DNA of 64,000 bases from PALSA-1003 sp963791945 (GTDB lineage: Bacteria > Pseudomonadota > Gammaproteobacteria > Burkholderiales > Casimicrobiaceae). Numbering within the stretch: position 1 is the first letter of the stretch; each line of letters opens with the position of its first letter. Positions 1-8,984 of the stretch are shown here, in pieces. The position numbers and the translations under genes are program-made. Under the pieces are notes generated by a model. The model worked only from the letters and a program-made list of their open reading frames with translations. It made no database searches and had not been told where the DNA came from. The stretch is taken from positions 1,364,001 to 1,428,000 of the forward strand of contig CAWBUD010000002.1 in the NCBI GenBank assembly GCA_963791945.1, given 5' to 3'.

Positions 1-542
1 CATCTGATTGCGCGCGGCGATCTGCGCATCGAAGCGCTGCTGCCGCAGCTCGCTCATGCGCTTGTATGCGGCGTCGAGCGCCGGCTGGTCGAGCGTGTCG
101 GCCGACGCGAGCTCTCGGATCGTGGCCATCTCGCCATGCATCCTGCCCATGATGTCCCAGGTCTTGGTTTGCAGCTCGTCACGGATCGCGTCGACCTTCT
201 TGCGCTGATCCGCCGAAAGACCCAGCGCATCCTGCAGCTCGTAGCCGAAGGACATCATGCCGGGACCGTAGCCGCCCATCATGCCGGGACCGTAGCCGCC
301 CATCATGCCGGGACCGTAGCCGCCCATCATGCCGGGACCGTAGCCGCCCAGCCGGGACGTGCGCCCACGCCGGGACCGTAGCCGCCTGTCGCTCCGGGGC
401 AATAGCCACCCGCCATCCCGGGCCCGTAGCCGCCCATCATGCCAGGGCCGTACCCTGGGCCCGAACCGGGGCCAAACGCCAACGCGAGCCCCGCCGCCGA
501 CGCGATCGCGATCCCGACCAAAGTCTTCCTGAACCGCTTCAT
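1..542 (-). pseudogene. Spy/CpxP-like periplasmic protein, frameshifted, 3' end outside window
   Basis: The start ATG at 542 is preceded by GGAGAG and opens a lipid- and glycine-rich signal segment (MKRFRKTLVGIAIASAAG) followed by GGYGPGMM-type repeats. That frame stops near 313. The same repeat continues in another frame and leads into a helical domain (LGLSADQRKKVDAIRDEL, then RMHGEMATIRELAS) typical of Spy/CpxP/ZraP periplasmic chaperones. Against the repeat consensus, five bases are missing near 350-360, which explains the frame change. It may be a real pseudogene or an assembly slip in the repeats. The gene runs off the left window edge. It is divergent from the universal stress operon and has a perfect FNR-type dyad 156 bases upstream, so low-oxygen control is likely. 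Confidence 0.7.
254..349 (-). repeat. Four perfect 24-bp tandem repeats encoding GGYGPGMM
   Basis: Four identical 24-base units lie end to end at 254-277, 278-301, 302-325 and 326-349. Degenerate units continue to about 460. They code for an eight-residue Gly-Tyr-Pro-Met repeat in the Spy-like protein. The frame break lies just beyond the fourth unit. Confidence 0.9.
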
Positions 543-697
543 GTTTGCTCTCCTTTGCCCAAAATCCTCCAGCGCGCGGTCGGTGCTCGCAAGCGATTCT
601 GAAGCGACGTGCCTGTCTGCAGTGACACCAACCGTCGCGGCGCACCGCGACGCGGTGCGCTTCATCGAAAGGATGCACGAAAGGCGGAGACCGCGCG

Positions 698-711
698 TTG
701 ATCGCGATCAA
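698..711. promoter_or_regulatory. Perfect FNR/ANR-type box
   Basis: TTGATCGCGATCAA is an exact TTGAT-N4-ATCAA dyad, the consensus for FNR/ANR/CRP-family oxygen regulators. It lies between the divergent Spy-like gene (start at 542) and the universal stress gene (start at 1049). Its position favours the Spy-like gene. The -10 match at ideal spacing on the minus strand (CATCCT) is weak. Confidence 0.7.
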
Positions 712-757
712 CTTCCGCCATGAAGCCGAGGCGCGTGCCCGCGGGAAGGCCGCGGCG

Positions 758-904
758 TCACACCAGGTCGCTATGGCGCCTCGCCCATTTCTTCGCTCTG
801 GCGATGGCGATGCGGATCGTCTTTCCTTCCTCCATGCGCTCGTCGAGCAGCGCGTTGGCGATCTCGATCGCGTTCTCGCGCACGGCCGGCGGAAGATGCT
901 TCAT
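758..904 (-). CDS. Small conserved protein, 48 aa, unknown function
   Basis: This short reading frame starts at ATG 904 and stops at 758. The product has the pattern MKHLPPAVRENAIEIANALL followed by EGKTIRIAIARAKKWA. I recognise this pattern from small uncharacterised proteins of stress loci in proteobacteria, where LPP..R.KAIEIANALL and an AIRIAIA.AK.W tail recur. The similarity may continue upstream of the ATG, but no good start codon is visible there. Its function is unknown. It is too short for many gene callers and sits between the Spy-like gene and the first universal stress gene. Confidence 0.6.
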   Translation of the reverse strand: MKHLPPAVRENAIEIANALLDERMEEGKTIRIAIARAKKWARRHSDLV

Positions 905-985
905 CGATGCTCGAAACGAATCGAGCGCCCAAAGGCAAGGACGGTTCCGTCCGGAGACGTGAAGCCCGTTGCCCTCGCCGGCGCA

Positions 986-1027
986 TTGATCTCGGGCAAG
1001 GTTCAGGCGGCCGCCTGCGCCTATGCT
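986..1027 (+). promoter_or_regulatory. FNR-like box with correctly spaced -10
   Basis: TTGATCTCGGGCAA (986-999) matches 8 of the 10 conserved positions of the FNR/ANR dyad. A -10-like TATGCT begins at 1022, the place expected if the box is centred at -41.5. It would drive the universal stress gene starting at 1049 and possibly the exporter genes behind it. Confidence 0.5.
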
Positions 1028-1048
1028 TTCCCTATCCCGGACCCCAAC

Positions 1049-1894
1049 ATGACCTCGCCCACCATCCTAGTCCATGTCGACGACACTCCTCGATCGGCAA
1101 ACCGTCTTCGCGTCGCCTTCGATTTGAGCCGCCACCTGGGCGCCCATCTCGTAGGCATGTACCTCGCCGATGCGCCTGCGCTCGCCCCTTCCGTCGCGGC
1201 GCTGCTTCCGGCGGAAGCCGTAGACCGCTACCTGCGGAACGTCGGCGACCGTCAGCGCAGCGCCGAGGAAGCGTTCGGCCGCGCTGCTTCCGAGGCCGGT
1301 GTCGGTGCCGTCGAATGGCGCGCACCCGCCGGACCGGCGATCGATGCGGCCATCGCACACGCGCGTTGCGCCGATCTGACGGTCCTGGGTCAGCCCGAGC
1401 CGGCCGAGGCCGATTGGGGATTCGACGCCCAGCTCGTCGGCGCGGTGCTGCTCGAATCGGGACGGCCGCTTGTCGTCGCACCCCGGATCGACGTGCACGA
1501 GCCAATCGGCAGGAACGTCGTCGTCGCCTGGGATGGCGGCCGCGAGGCGTCGCGGGCCGTTGGCGACGCCTTGCCCCTTCTCGAGCGGGCGGCTCGAGTG
1601 ACCGTTGCCTGTCTCGATCCGGACGCCTCGGCACGGGGCGCGGACGCGGTCGCGCGCGACCGGCTCGTCGAGTATCTGCGCCGACACGGCATCACCGCGA
1701 AGCTCGAATCGGACAACCTCGGCGACGGCGACATCGGCGTGGGCGACTGGCTGCTGTCGCGCATCGCCGATCTCGGCGCCGATCTTCTCGTCATGGGCGG
1801 TTACGGCCATCCTCGGTGGCGCGAGCGCATGCTCGGTGGCGCCACACGCGCGCTTCTCGCGGCGATGACGGTTCCCGTGCTGATGTCGCACTGA
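1049..1894 (+). CDS. Tandem-domain universal stress protein
   Basis: The 281-residue protein contains two UspA folds. The N-terminal one starts MTSPTILVHVDDTPRSANRL. The C-terminal one starts around residue 155 (GRNVVVAWDGGREASRAV) and ends with LLVMGGYGHPRWRERMLGGATRALL, which carries the Gly-rich ATP-binding signature of the family. Such cytosolic proteins bind nucleotides and help cells survive starvation or hypoxia. The ATG at 1049 is chosen because the domain begins there, although the frame is open further upstream. An FNR-like promoter lies just upstream. The MacA-like gene follows after 20 bases, so co-transcription is likely. Confidence 0.88.
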   Translation: MTSPTILVHVDDTPRSANRLRVAFDLSRHLGAHLVGMYLADAPALAPSVAALLPAEAVDRYLRNVGDRQRSAEEAFGRAASEAGVGAVEWRAPAGPAIDAAIAHARCADLTVLGQPEPAEADWGFDAQLVGAVLLESGRPLVVAPRIDVHEPIGRNVVVAWDGGREASRAVGDALPLLERAARVTVACLDPDASARGADAVARDRLVEYLRRHGITAKLESDNLGDGDIGVGDWLLSRIADLGADLLVMGGYGHPRWRERMLGGATRALLAAMTVPVLMSH

Positions 1895-1914
1895 AGCGAC
1901 GCGAAGGCAACCTC

Positions 1915-3150
1915 ATGCCCAAGGACGGATCAAGAGTCGAATTGCAGCCGGAACGGCAGAATGCCTGGCGTCCGGAGCGCGTGCGTCTGGGCAAGCCCGC
2001 CCGAAGACGCGCATTGCTGATCGTCGGGTTGCTCGCTGCGATCGCCGTGGGCGTGGGCGTGTGGCGCTGGACCGAGAACCGCGCCACGGACAACAGATAC
2101 CGCACGGCAGCCGTGACTCGATCCAACATCACTCAGAGCGTGTCGGCCAACGGCACGCTCAATCCGGTCGTGCTGGTCAACGTCGGCACGCAGGTTTCCG
2201 GCACGGTGAAGAAACTTCACGTCGATTTCAACGACCGCGTCAAAGCGGGCCAGGTCCTGCTCGAGCTCGATCCGGCGCTGCTGCAGGCTCAGGTGAATCA
2301 GGACGAGGCGAACCTCGCGAACGCGAGAGCGACTCTCGATCTTGCGCTCGCCAACGAGACGCGCAGCAAGACGCTCTGGGATCAGGATTCGATCGCCAAG
2401 CAGGCACTCGACACCGCCGTCCAGGCGCGCAAATCGGCGCAGGCTCAGGTCGAGCAGGCGCAAGCGGCCCTGGCAAAAGATCGGACCAACCTCGCCTACA
2501 GCGTGATCCGCTCGCCGGTGTCGGGCGTGGTCGTCAATCGCGCTGTCGACCTCGGCCAAACGGTAGCCGCGAGCTTCCAGACGCCGATGCTCTTCCAGAT
2601 CGCGCAGGACCTCTCGAAGATGCAGATCGACTCGAGCTTCGCGGAGGCCGACATCGGCAGCATCAAGGTGGGCCAGCCGGTGCAATTCACGGTCGACGCG
2701 TTTCCCGAGCGCACCTTCAGCGCCACGGTGCGGCAGGTGCGGCTCAACCCGACTACGCAGCAGAACGTCGTGACCTACGACGTAGTCGTCGCCGTCGACA
2801 ATCCGGATCAGATTCTCATGCCGGGGATGACGGCGTACGTCAACGTGCAGGTCGCGCAGCGCAAGGATGCGCTCGCGGTGCCGAACGCGGCGCTGCGCTT
2901 CCGTCCCGACGAGGCGACCGAGCCCGTCGCGCGCGGCAAGGCGCCGTCCCGCGCCGAAGGCCGCGTCGGCACCGTCTACGTGCTCGACGGCGGCCGGCCG
3001 CGGGCGATTGCGGTGCGACCCGGGATCAGCGATGGCCGCGTGACCGAGATCGCGAGCGAAGATCTCAAGGCCGGCGACGCGGTCATCGTCGGCATGCAGC
3101 AGACGGCGGCCGAGAACACGTCGAGCACCCTCCGCCTGAGAGCGTTCTGA
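1915..3150 (+). CDS. MacA-like periplasmic adaptor (HlyD/RND family)
   Basis: This is a membrane-fusion protein of 411 residues. It has a cytosolic N-terminus, a single membrane anchor around residues 25-45 (RRALLIVGLLAAIAVGVGVW), a lipoyl-type half motif (GTQVSGTVKKLHVDFNDRVKAG), a long helical hairpin (LLQAQVNQDEANLANARATL), and a second lipoyl half (VIRSPVSGVVVNRAVDLGQTV) before the beta-barrel. It links an inner-membrane ABC pump to an outer-membrane channel. Its stop overlaps the start of the ATPase gene by one base, so the three exporter genes form one operon. No outer-membrane TolC-type partner is encoded here. The substrate cannot be inferred; macrolides, peptides or lipoproteins are all handled by the family. 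Confidence 0.85.
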   Translation: MPKDGSRVELQPERQNAWRPERVRLGKPARRRALLIVGLLAAIAVGVGVWRWTENRATDNRYRTAAVTRSNITQSVSANGTLNPVVLVNVGTQVSGTVKKLHVDFNDRVKAGQVLLELDPALLQAQVNQDEANLANARATLDLALANETRSKTLWDQDSIAKQALDTAVQARKSAQAQVEQAQAALAKDRTNLAYSVIRSPVSGVVVNRAVDLGQTVAASFQTPMLFQIAQDLSKMQIDSSFAEADIGSIKVGQPVQFTVDAFPERTFSATVRQVRLNPTTQQNVVTYDVVVAVDNPDQILMPGMTAYVNVQVAQRKDALAVPNAALRFRPDEATEPVARGKAPSRAEGRVGTVYVLDGGRPRAIAVRPGISDGRVTEIASEDLKAGDAVIVGMQQTAAENTSSTLRLRAF

Positions 3151-3872
3151 TGGCGAGCCCACCGCTCATCCGGACCGAGCGGCTCTGCAAGCAATACGAG
3201 ACTGCAGCCGGACCGGTGCCCGTCCTCACGGACGTCGATCTCGCCATCGAGCGCGGCGAATTCGTCGCGATCATGGGGCCCTCCGGATCGGGCAAGTCGA
3301 CCTTCATGAACATCCTCGGTTGCCTCGACCTGCCGACCAGCGGACGCTATACGCTCGATGGGCGCGACGTCGGCGCGCTCGACGCCGACGAGCTCGCGCG
3401 CCTGCGCAACCGCGTGATCGGCTTCGTCTTCCAGGGCTACAACCTGCTCCCGCGAGCGACGCTCGCCGACAACGTCGCGCTGCCCCTGCTCTATTCGGGA
3501 ACGGCGCAAGCCGAGCGGAGCCATCGCGCGCGGGAGCTGCTCGAGCAGGTTGGTCTCGCGCGCTACGCGGGCTACCTGCCCAACCAGATCTCAGGCGGCG
3601 AGCAGCAGCGCGTGGCCATCGCCCGTGCACTCGCCAACCATCCGCAGCTGATCCTCGCCGACGAGCCGACCGGCAACCTCGACACCAAGACAAGCCACGA
3701 CATCATGAAGCAACTCGTAGCGCTCAACACCTCCGAGCGCATCACGATCGTCGTCGTGACTCACGAGTCCGACATAGCCGCTTACGCCAAGCGGCTCGTG
3801 CGCTTCGTCGACGGACGCGTCACGCACGACGGCCGCGTGTCGATCGAAGACGCAGAGCCGATGCCCGCATGA
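3150..3872 (+). CDS. MacB/LolD-type ABC transporter ATPase
   Basis: The 240-residue nucleotide-binding subunit has Walker A (GPSGSGKST), Q-loop (FVFQGYNLLPRATLADNV), signature ISGGEQQRVAIARAL, Walker B (LILADEPTGNLD) and the switch His (VVTHE). These features place it in the LolD/MacB branch of ABC ATPases, which powers mechanotransmission rather than classical transport. The start ATG overlaps the MacA stop, and its own stop overlaps the permease start (ATGA at 3869-3872). Canonical MacB is a single polypeptide; here ATPase and permease are separate. Confidence 0.92.
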   Translation: MASPPLIRTERLCKQYETAAGPVPVLTDVDLAIERGEFVAIMGPSGSGKSTFMNILGCLDLPTSGRYTLDGRDVGALDADELARLRNRVIGFVFQGYNLLPRATLADNVALPLLYSGTAQAERSHRARELLEQVGLARYAGYLPNQISGGEQQRVAIARALANHPQLILADEPTGNLDTKTSHDIMKQLVALNTSERITIVVVTHESDIAAYAKRLVRFVDGRVTHDGRVSIEDAEPMPA

Positions 3873-5089
3873 TCGCCCCGATGCTCCAGGAAGCGTGGCA
3901 TGCGATGGGCGCGAACCGCCTGCGCTCGTTCCTGACCATGCTGGGCATGATGATCGGCGTCGCCGCCGTCATCATGATGCTCGCGATCGGCCAGGGCGCG
4001 CAGTTCGCGGTCGATCAGTCGATCGCCTCGATGGGCAGCAACCTGTTCATCGTCATGTCCGGCTCGACCACTTCGGGCGGCATCCGCATGGGCATGGGCG
4101 CGGCGCCCACGCTCACCACGGGCGACGCTGAGGCGATCGGCGAGCTCTCCTCGATCGCCGCCGTCGCGCCGATAGCGCCCGGGACCGCTCAGGTCATCTA
4201 TGGCTCGAACAACTGGAGCACGCTGGTCGCCGGCACGACGTCCGGCTATCTGGAAGTGCGCGACTGGGGCATCGCGTCGGGCGCGCCGTTCACCGATTCG
4301 GACGTGCGCTCGGCCGCCCGCGTCGCGCTTCTCGGTCATACCGTGGCGCAGAACCTCTTCGGCGACGCCGACCCGGTCGGCAAGACGGTCCGCATCAAGC
4401 AGAGTCCGTTTCTCGTCATCGGAGTGCTCGCCACCAAAGGGCAGAGCCTCGACGGCCGCGACCAGGACGACACGGTGTTCATCCCCGTGACGACCGCGCA
4501 GACGCGCGTGTTCGGAACGTCCTTTCCGGGGAGCGTGCGGTTCATCGTCGCGCAAGCAATCTCGGCGGACGCGATGACTGCGGCGGAGCGCGATATGACC
4601 CAGCTGCTGCGCCAGCGCCATCACCTCCCCGATCGCACCGACAACGACTTCGATATCCGCAATCTGACCGCGCTCGCCAATGCTGCGGCGCAGACCACGC
4701 GCGTCATGTCGATCATGCTCGGCGCGATCGCCTCGGTGTCGTTGCTTGTGGGCGGAATCGGCATCATGAACATCATGCTGGTGTCGGTCACCGAACGCAC
4801 GCGCGAGATCGGGATCCGGGTCGCGATCGGCGCGCGCGAGCGCGACATACGGATCCAGTTCCTGCTCGAAGCCATCATCATTTCGCTCATCGGCTGCCTG
4901 GTCGGCGTGATCCTCGGTGTGGGCGCCGCGCTAGGCGCGAATCTCGCCGCCAGGATGCCGGTCGTCATCACGGGCGCCGCAGTGCTGGTTGCTTTTCTGG
5001 TGGCGGCTGGCGTGGGGGTCTTCTTCGGCTTCTATCCTGCGAACAAGGCAGCCCGGCTCAAGCCCATCGACGCGCTGCGCTACCAGTAA
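3869..5089 (+). CDS. MacB-type FtsX-family ABC permease
   Basis: The 406-residue protein has the MacB layout: an N-terminal membrane helix (LRSFLTMLGMMIGVAAVIMM), a large periplasmic MacB_PCD domain, and three C-terminal helices beginning SIMLGAIASVSLLVGGIGIM. The conserved cytoplasmic motif VSVTERTREIGIRVAIGAR follows, and the end is YPANKAARLKPIDALRYQ. It works with the ATPase and adaptor immediately upstream. Translational coupling is suggested by the four-base overlap. The periplasmic domain contains the family motif GKTVRIKQSPFLVIGVL. Confidence 0.92.
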   Translation: MIAPMLQEAWHAMGANRLRSFLTMLGMMIGVAAVIMMLAIGQGAQFAVDQSIASMGSNLFIVMSGSTTSGGIRMGMGAAPTLTTGDAEAIGELSSIAAVAPIAPGTAQVIYGSNNWSTLVAGTTSGYLEVRDWGIASGAPFTDSDVRSAARVALLGHTVAQNLFGDADPVGKTVRIKQSPFLVIGVLATKGQSLDGRDQDDTVFIPVTTAQTRVFGTSFPGSVRFIVAQAISADAMTAAERDMTQLLRQRHHLPDRTDNDFDIRNLTALANAAAQTTRVMSIMLGAIASVSLLVGGIGIMNIMLVSVTERTREIGIRVAIGARERDIRIQFLLEAIIISLIGCLVGVILGVGAALGANLAARMPVVITGAAVLVAFLVAAGVGVFFGFYPANKAARLKPIDALRYQ

Positions 5090-5316
5090 CGGCGGCCGCG
5101 CCAGCCGGCCGGGCTTGCGCGCCGCGGCCGGAGGCAAGAAAATCGGGGATGTCGCCCCTGTCGGCTCAGGTCCGGCCGGTAAGGTCGCCGACACCCGTCG
5201 GAAACCTGCAAAACAGCATCCCGAGTGACGTGAGTCGGGCAGTTTCAGGGGCCTCGAGCTCGGCATCGATTCAACCGTCCCAAAAAATCAATGTCCTACA
5301 TCCCGAGGAGTGCAGC

Positions 5317-6342
5317 ATGAGTATCCAGGACGAACTCCGAGCGACGATCGCCCGGATCGTGCAGCCCGGCAAGGGCATCGTGGCCGCGGACGAGAGCACG
5401 CCCACCATCACCAAACGCTTCAAGGCTGTCGGCATCGAGTCCACCGAAGAGACGCGGCGCGCGTACCGGACGCTGCTGTTCACCACCAAGGGCGTCGGCG
5501 AGTTCGTCGCCGGCTTCATCCTCTACGAGGAGACGCTCGGCCAGAAGACCGATGACGGCACGCCGCTGCCCGAGGTGCTGGTGAAGCAGGGCATCCTGCC
5601 CGGCATCAAGGTCGACAAGGGCACGATCGCGCTGCCCAACGCCGACGGCGATCTCATCACGCAGGGTCTCGACGGTCTCGGCGAGCGGCTCAAGGACTAC
5701 AAGGCGAAAGGCGCGCGCTTCGCCAAGTGGCGCGAGGTCTATGGCATCACCGACCGCAATCCGACGCCCCTGGGGATCAAAGCCAACGCCGAGGTCCTCG
5801 CGCGCTACGCGGCCATCTGTCAGGCCGAAGGCATGGTCCCGATCGTCGAGCCGGAAGTGCTGATCGACGGCGACCACACGCTCGAGCGCTGTCACGAAGT
5901 CAGCGAAGCCGTCCTCTCCGCCGTCTTTCACGCGCTGCGGCGGCATCGCGTGATGCTGGAGGGCATGGTCCTCAAGCCGAGCATGGTGCTGCCCGGCAAG
6001 GAGCATCCGCCCAAGGCGAGTCCCGAGGTGGTCGCCAAGGCGACGCTGGAAGTGCTCCGCCGGATGGTTCCGGCCGCCGTGCCCACGATCAACTTCCTCT
6101 CGGGCGGACAGAGCCCCGAAGAGGCGACGGCCAACCTCAATGCCATGAACGTGATGCCGCCGAACGCGCCATGGGTGCTCTCGTTCTCGTACGCGCGGGC
6201 GCTGCAGGATCCGCCGATGAAGATCTGGGCGGGTCGCGCCGAGAACGTGGCCGCCGCGCAGCGGGCGTTCTACCAGCGACTGAAGATGAACAGCCTCGCG
6301 CGCGACGGCAAGTACCGCGCGGAGCTGGAGAAGGCGGCCTGA
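5317..6342 (+). CDS. Fructose-bisphosphate aldolase, class I
   Basis: This 341-residue Schiff-base aldolase cleaves fructose 1,6-bisphosphate to the two triose phosphates. Visible family motifs are GKGIVAADESTPTITKRF near the N-terminus, KWREVY, VEPEVL, the lysine-bearing LEGMVLKPSMVLPG, and FLSGGQSPEEATANLN. This is the animal/plant-like class, less common in bacteria than class II. The start is fixed by GAGGAG ten bases upstream of ATG 5317. The last residues (YRAELEKAA) are shorter than the tyrosine-ended tail of eukaryotic enzymes. It lies just ahead of glucan phosphorylase, suggesting joint use of stored glucan. Confidence 0.93.
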   Translation: MSIQDELRATIARIVQPGKGIVAADESTPTITKRFKAVGIESTEETRRAYRTLLFTTKGVGEFVAGFILYEETLGQKTDDGTPLPEVLVKQGILPGIKVDKGTIALPNADGDLITQGLDGLGERLKDYKAKGARFAKWREVYGITDRNPTPLGIKANAEVLARYAAICQAEGMVPIVEPEVLIDGDHTLERCHEVSEAVLSAVFHALRRHRVMLEGMVLKPSMVLPGKEHPPKASPEVVAKATLEVLRRMVPAAVPTINFLSGGQSPEEATANLNAMNVMPPNAPWVLSFSYARALQDPPMKIWAGRAENVAAAQRAFYQRLKMNSLARDGKYRAELEKAA

Positions 6343-6411
6343 CCGGTAGCCCGTCGGTGCGACCGATCCGCATGACGGTCCGCTGATCCGCAGGGGACGA
6401 ATTCCGCTCTC

Positions 6412-8979
6412 ATGCCGGATCGACCCGGGACGCATTTTTCCCTCGAGGTTCACCCGAGGATTCCGCCGCGGCTCGCGCGGCTGGAGGAGCTCGCGGCCAA
6501 CCTGTGGTACACGTGGGACCGCCCGACGCGGAGCCTGTTCGGCTGGCTCAATCCGACCCTGTGGGAAGGCGTCGGGCACAATCCCAAGGCGTTCCTCCGG
6601 CGGATCGACGAGCAGCGGCTCACCGCCGCCGCCGAGGATCCGGCGTTCCTCACCGCCTACGACGGGGTGATCTCCGCGTACGACATCTATCACGGCGACC
6701 GGCAGCGAAGGGAGCCCGTCTCGGCGCTCGGCGACAACGATCTCATCGCCTACTTCTGCGCCGAGTTCGGTTTCCACGAGAGCCTGCCGATCTACGCCGG
6801 GGGCCTGGGCATCCTCGCCGGCGATCACTGCAAGGCCGCGAGCGATCTGCGCCTGCCGTTCGTCGCGCTGGGTCTTCTCTACCGCCAAGGCTATTTCTCG
6901 CAGACGATCGACAAGGACGGCAACCAGCTCGCCGCGTATACCGACTCCGATTTCGACGACCTGCCCGTTTCGCCCGTGCGGCGCGAGCACGGGGGCTCGC
7001 TCAAGGTCACCGTCGAGCTGCCAGGGCGCAAGGTTCTCGCCAAGGTCTGGCGCGCCCGGGTCGGACATGTGACGTTGTTGCTGCTCGACACCGACCTGCC
7101 TGCGAACCGCGCCGCCGATCGCAAGATCACGCATCGGCTTTACGGCGGCGACAAGGACACCCGCATCGAACAGGAGATCGTGCTCGGCCTCGGAGGCGCG
7201 CGCGCGCTGGCCGCGATGGGGCTCAAGCCCACGGTCTGGCACATGAACGAGGGCCACGCCGCATTCCTCATGCTCGAACGCATGTGCGGCATCATGCGCG
7301 GAGGCGTCGATCTCGCCGGGGCGCTCGAAGCGGTCGCCAGCGCCACGGTGTTCACGACGCATACCGCGGTCGAGGCGGGACACGACCGGTTCGCGAAGGA
7401 GACGATCGAGCGCTACTTCGCCGACCTGTTGAAGGAGTTCTCGCTCGCACCCGACGCGCTGTTCGCGCTCGGCGCCGTGCCTGGCAGCGACGAATTCGAC
7501 ATGACCGCGCTCGCCGTGCGCGGCTCGTCGTTCCACAACGGGGTGAGCCGCATCCATCGCGACGTGACCGCGCAGCTGCTGCGCGATCTCTGGCCGCAGA
7601 TTCCGCTCGACGAGAAGCCGGTCGGCTACGTCACCAACGGCGTGCACACGGCGACGTTCCTTTCCACGCAGATGAGGGCGCTGTTCGACCGCTATGTCGA
7701 TCCGAACTGGTGGGACGCACTGACCGAGGCGCAATGGCAGGAAGGCGTCGAGCGCATCCCGGACGAGCTCTTGTGGAACGCGCACCGCAGCCTCAAGGCG
7801 GCGCTGCTGCAGGTCGTTCGTTCGCGCATCCGTCTGGAGTATGTCCGCAACCAGGGCAGCGAAACGCATCTCGACCGGCTGTTCCGCCTCGTGGATCCTG
7901 ACAATCCGGACGTGCTCACCATCGGCTTCGCGCGCCGCTTCGCGCAGTACAAGCGGGCGATGCTGCTCTTCGACGACCTCGACTGGCTGGCGCAGATCGT
8001 CAATACGCGCGATCGGCCCGTGGTGTTCATCTTCGCGGGCAAGGCCCATCCGGCGGACGTTCCGGGCCAGGAGTTGATCCGTCGCGTGCATGAAGTCGCA
8101 CGCTTGCCGTCGCTCGAGGGCAAGATCCTGCTGGTCGAGGGCTACGATCTGCAATTGAGCCGACGCCTCGTCGCCGGCGTCGACGTGTGGCTCAACAATC
8201 CCGTCTATCCGCTGGAGGCGTGCGGAACGTCGGGCATGAAGGCCGCCATGAACGGCGCGATCAACCTCTCGGTACTCGACGGCTGGTGGGGCGAGGGGTA
8301 CAAGGGCGACAACGGCTGGGCGATCAAGCCGGAGTCGCTGGTGCTCGATCAGCAGCGGCGCGACCGCGAAGAGGCGCACACGCTCTACGAGATATTGCAG
8401 GATCAGGTCCTGCCGCTCTACTACAGCGGCCGCGGTGACAAGGGCTACTCGGCTGAGTGGATCAGCATGGCCAAGCGGTCCATCGCGAGCGTCATGCCGC
8501 ACTTCACCGCCAAGCGCATGGTGCGCGAGTACGTGTGCAACTTCTACGGGCCGGCCTCCGAGCAGGGCCGCCGGTTCGCGGAAGCGCAGTATGCGACAGC
8601 GGCGAAGGTCGCGGCGTGGAAAGGTCGCGTACGCGGCGCCTGGCCGCAGGTCGCGCTGCGGCGGCTCGACACGCCGGCGCAACGCATCCCCTTCGGCGAG
8701 AAGATCGCCGTCGAAGTCGGCGCGAAGGTCGATGGCCTCGCGCCGGAGGATCTGGTCGTCGAGCTGCTGATGACGCGCCATGAGGGCGATTCGGACGGAG
8801 CGCGCGTGCTCAAGTACCCGCTTCGTCCGACTGGAAGCGTCAACGAGGCCGGCGAACATGTCTTCCGCGTCGACGTCGCCCCGGAGCTTTGCGGCAAGCT
8901 CGACTACCGCATCCGGGCCTATCCGCGCCCCGAGGCACTGACGCACCCGTTCGAGATGGGCTTGATGGTCTGGGTGTAG
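6412..8979 (+). CDS. glgP: Alpha-glucan phosphorylase (TIGR02094-type, GT35)
   Basis: The 855-residue enzyme releases glucose 1-phosphate from glycogen or maltodextrin using pyridoxal phosphate. The N-terminal block (LEELAANLWYTWDRPTRSLF) is the DUF3417 domain typical of this phosphorylase subfamily. The catalytic core shows AEFGFHESLPIYAGGLGILAG, WHMNEGHAAF, FAGKAHPAD and the PLP-lysine motif EACGTSGMKAAMNGAINLS. An immunoglobulin-like C-terminal extension follows, beginning around residue 750. It follows the aldolase gene by 69 bases in the same direction, so both probably belong to one stress-induced carbon-mobilising unit. Confidence 0.93.
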   Translation: MPDRPGTHFSLEVHPRIPPRLARLEELAANLWYTWDRPTRSLFGWLNPTLWEGVGHNPKAFLRRIDEQRLTAAAEDPAFLTAYDGVISAYDIYHGDRQRREPVSALGDNDLIAYFCAEFGFHESLPIYAGGLGILAGDHCKAASDLRLPFVALGLLYRQGYFSQTIDKDGNQLAAYTDSDFDDLPVSPVRREHGGSLKVTVELPGRKVLAKVWRARVGHVTLLLLDTDLPANRAADRKITHRLYGGDKDTRIEQEIVLGLGGARALAAMGLKPTVWHMNEGHAAFLMLERMCGIMRGGVDLAGALEAVASATVFTTHTAVEAGHDRFAKETIERYFADLLKEFSLAPDALFALGAVPGSDEFDMTALAVRGSSFHNGVSRIHRDVTAQLLRDLWPQIPLDEKPVGYVTNGVHTATFLSTQMRALFDRYVDPNWWDALTEAQWQEGVERIPDELLWNAHRSLKAALLQVVRSRIRLEYVRNQGSETHLDRLFRLVDPDNPDVLTIGFARRFAQYKRAMLLFDDLDWLAQIVNTRDRPVVFIFAGKAHPADVPGQELIRRVHEVARLPSLEGKILLVEGYDLQLSRRLVAGVDVWLNNPVYPLEACGTSGMKAAMNGAINLSVLDGWWGEGYKGDNGWAIKPESLVLDQQRRDREEAHTLYEILQDQVLPLYYSGRGDKGYSAEWISMAKRSIASVMPHFTAKRMVREYVCNFYGPASEQGRRFAEAQYATAAKVAAWKGRVRGAWPQVALRRLDTPAQRIPFGEKIAVEVGAKVDGLAPEDLVVELLMTRHEGDSDGARVLKYPLRPTGSVNEAGEHVFRVDVAPELCGKLDYRIRAYPRPEALTHPFEMGLMVWV

Positions 8980-8984
8980 GCCGC

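Noticed and set aside
254..349. CRISPR-like array
   Set aside because: The 24-bp units have no spacers and encode a protein repeat.
907..1914. Long open frame upstream of the MacA-like start
   Set aside because: It is Arg-rich and antisense-like, and it overlaps the universal stress gene in another frame; the adaptor domain starts at 1915.
5296..8946. 1216-codon open frame on the minus strand
   Set aside because: It mirrors the aldolase and phosphorylase genes. Its composition is that of a shadow frame in high-GC DNA and it has no recognisable domain.
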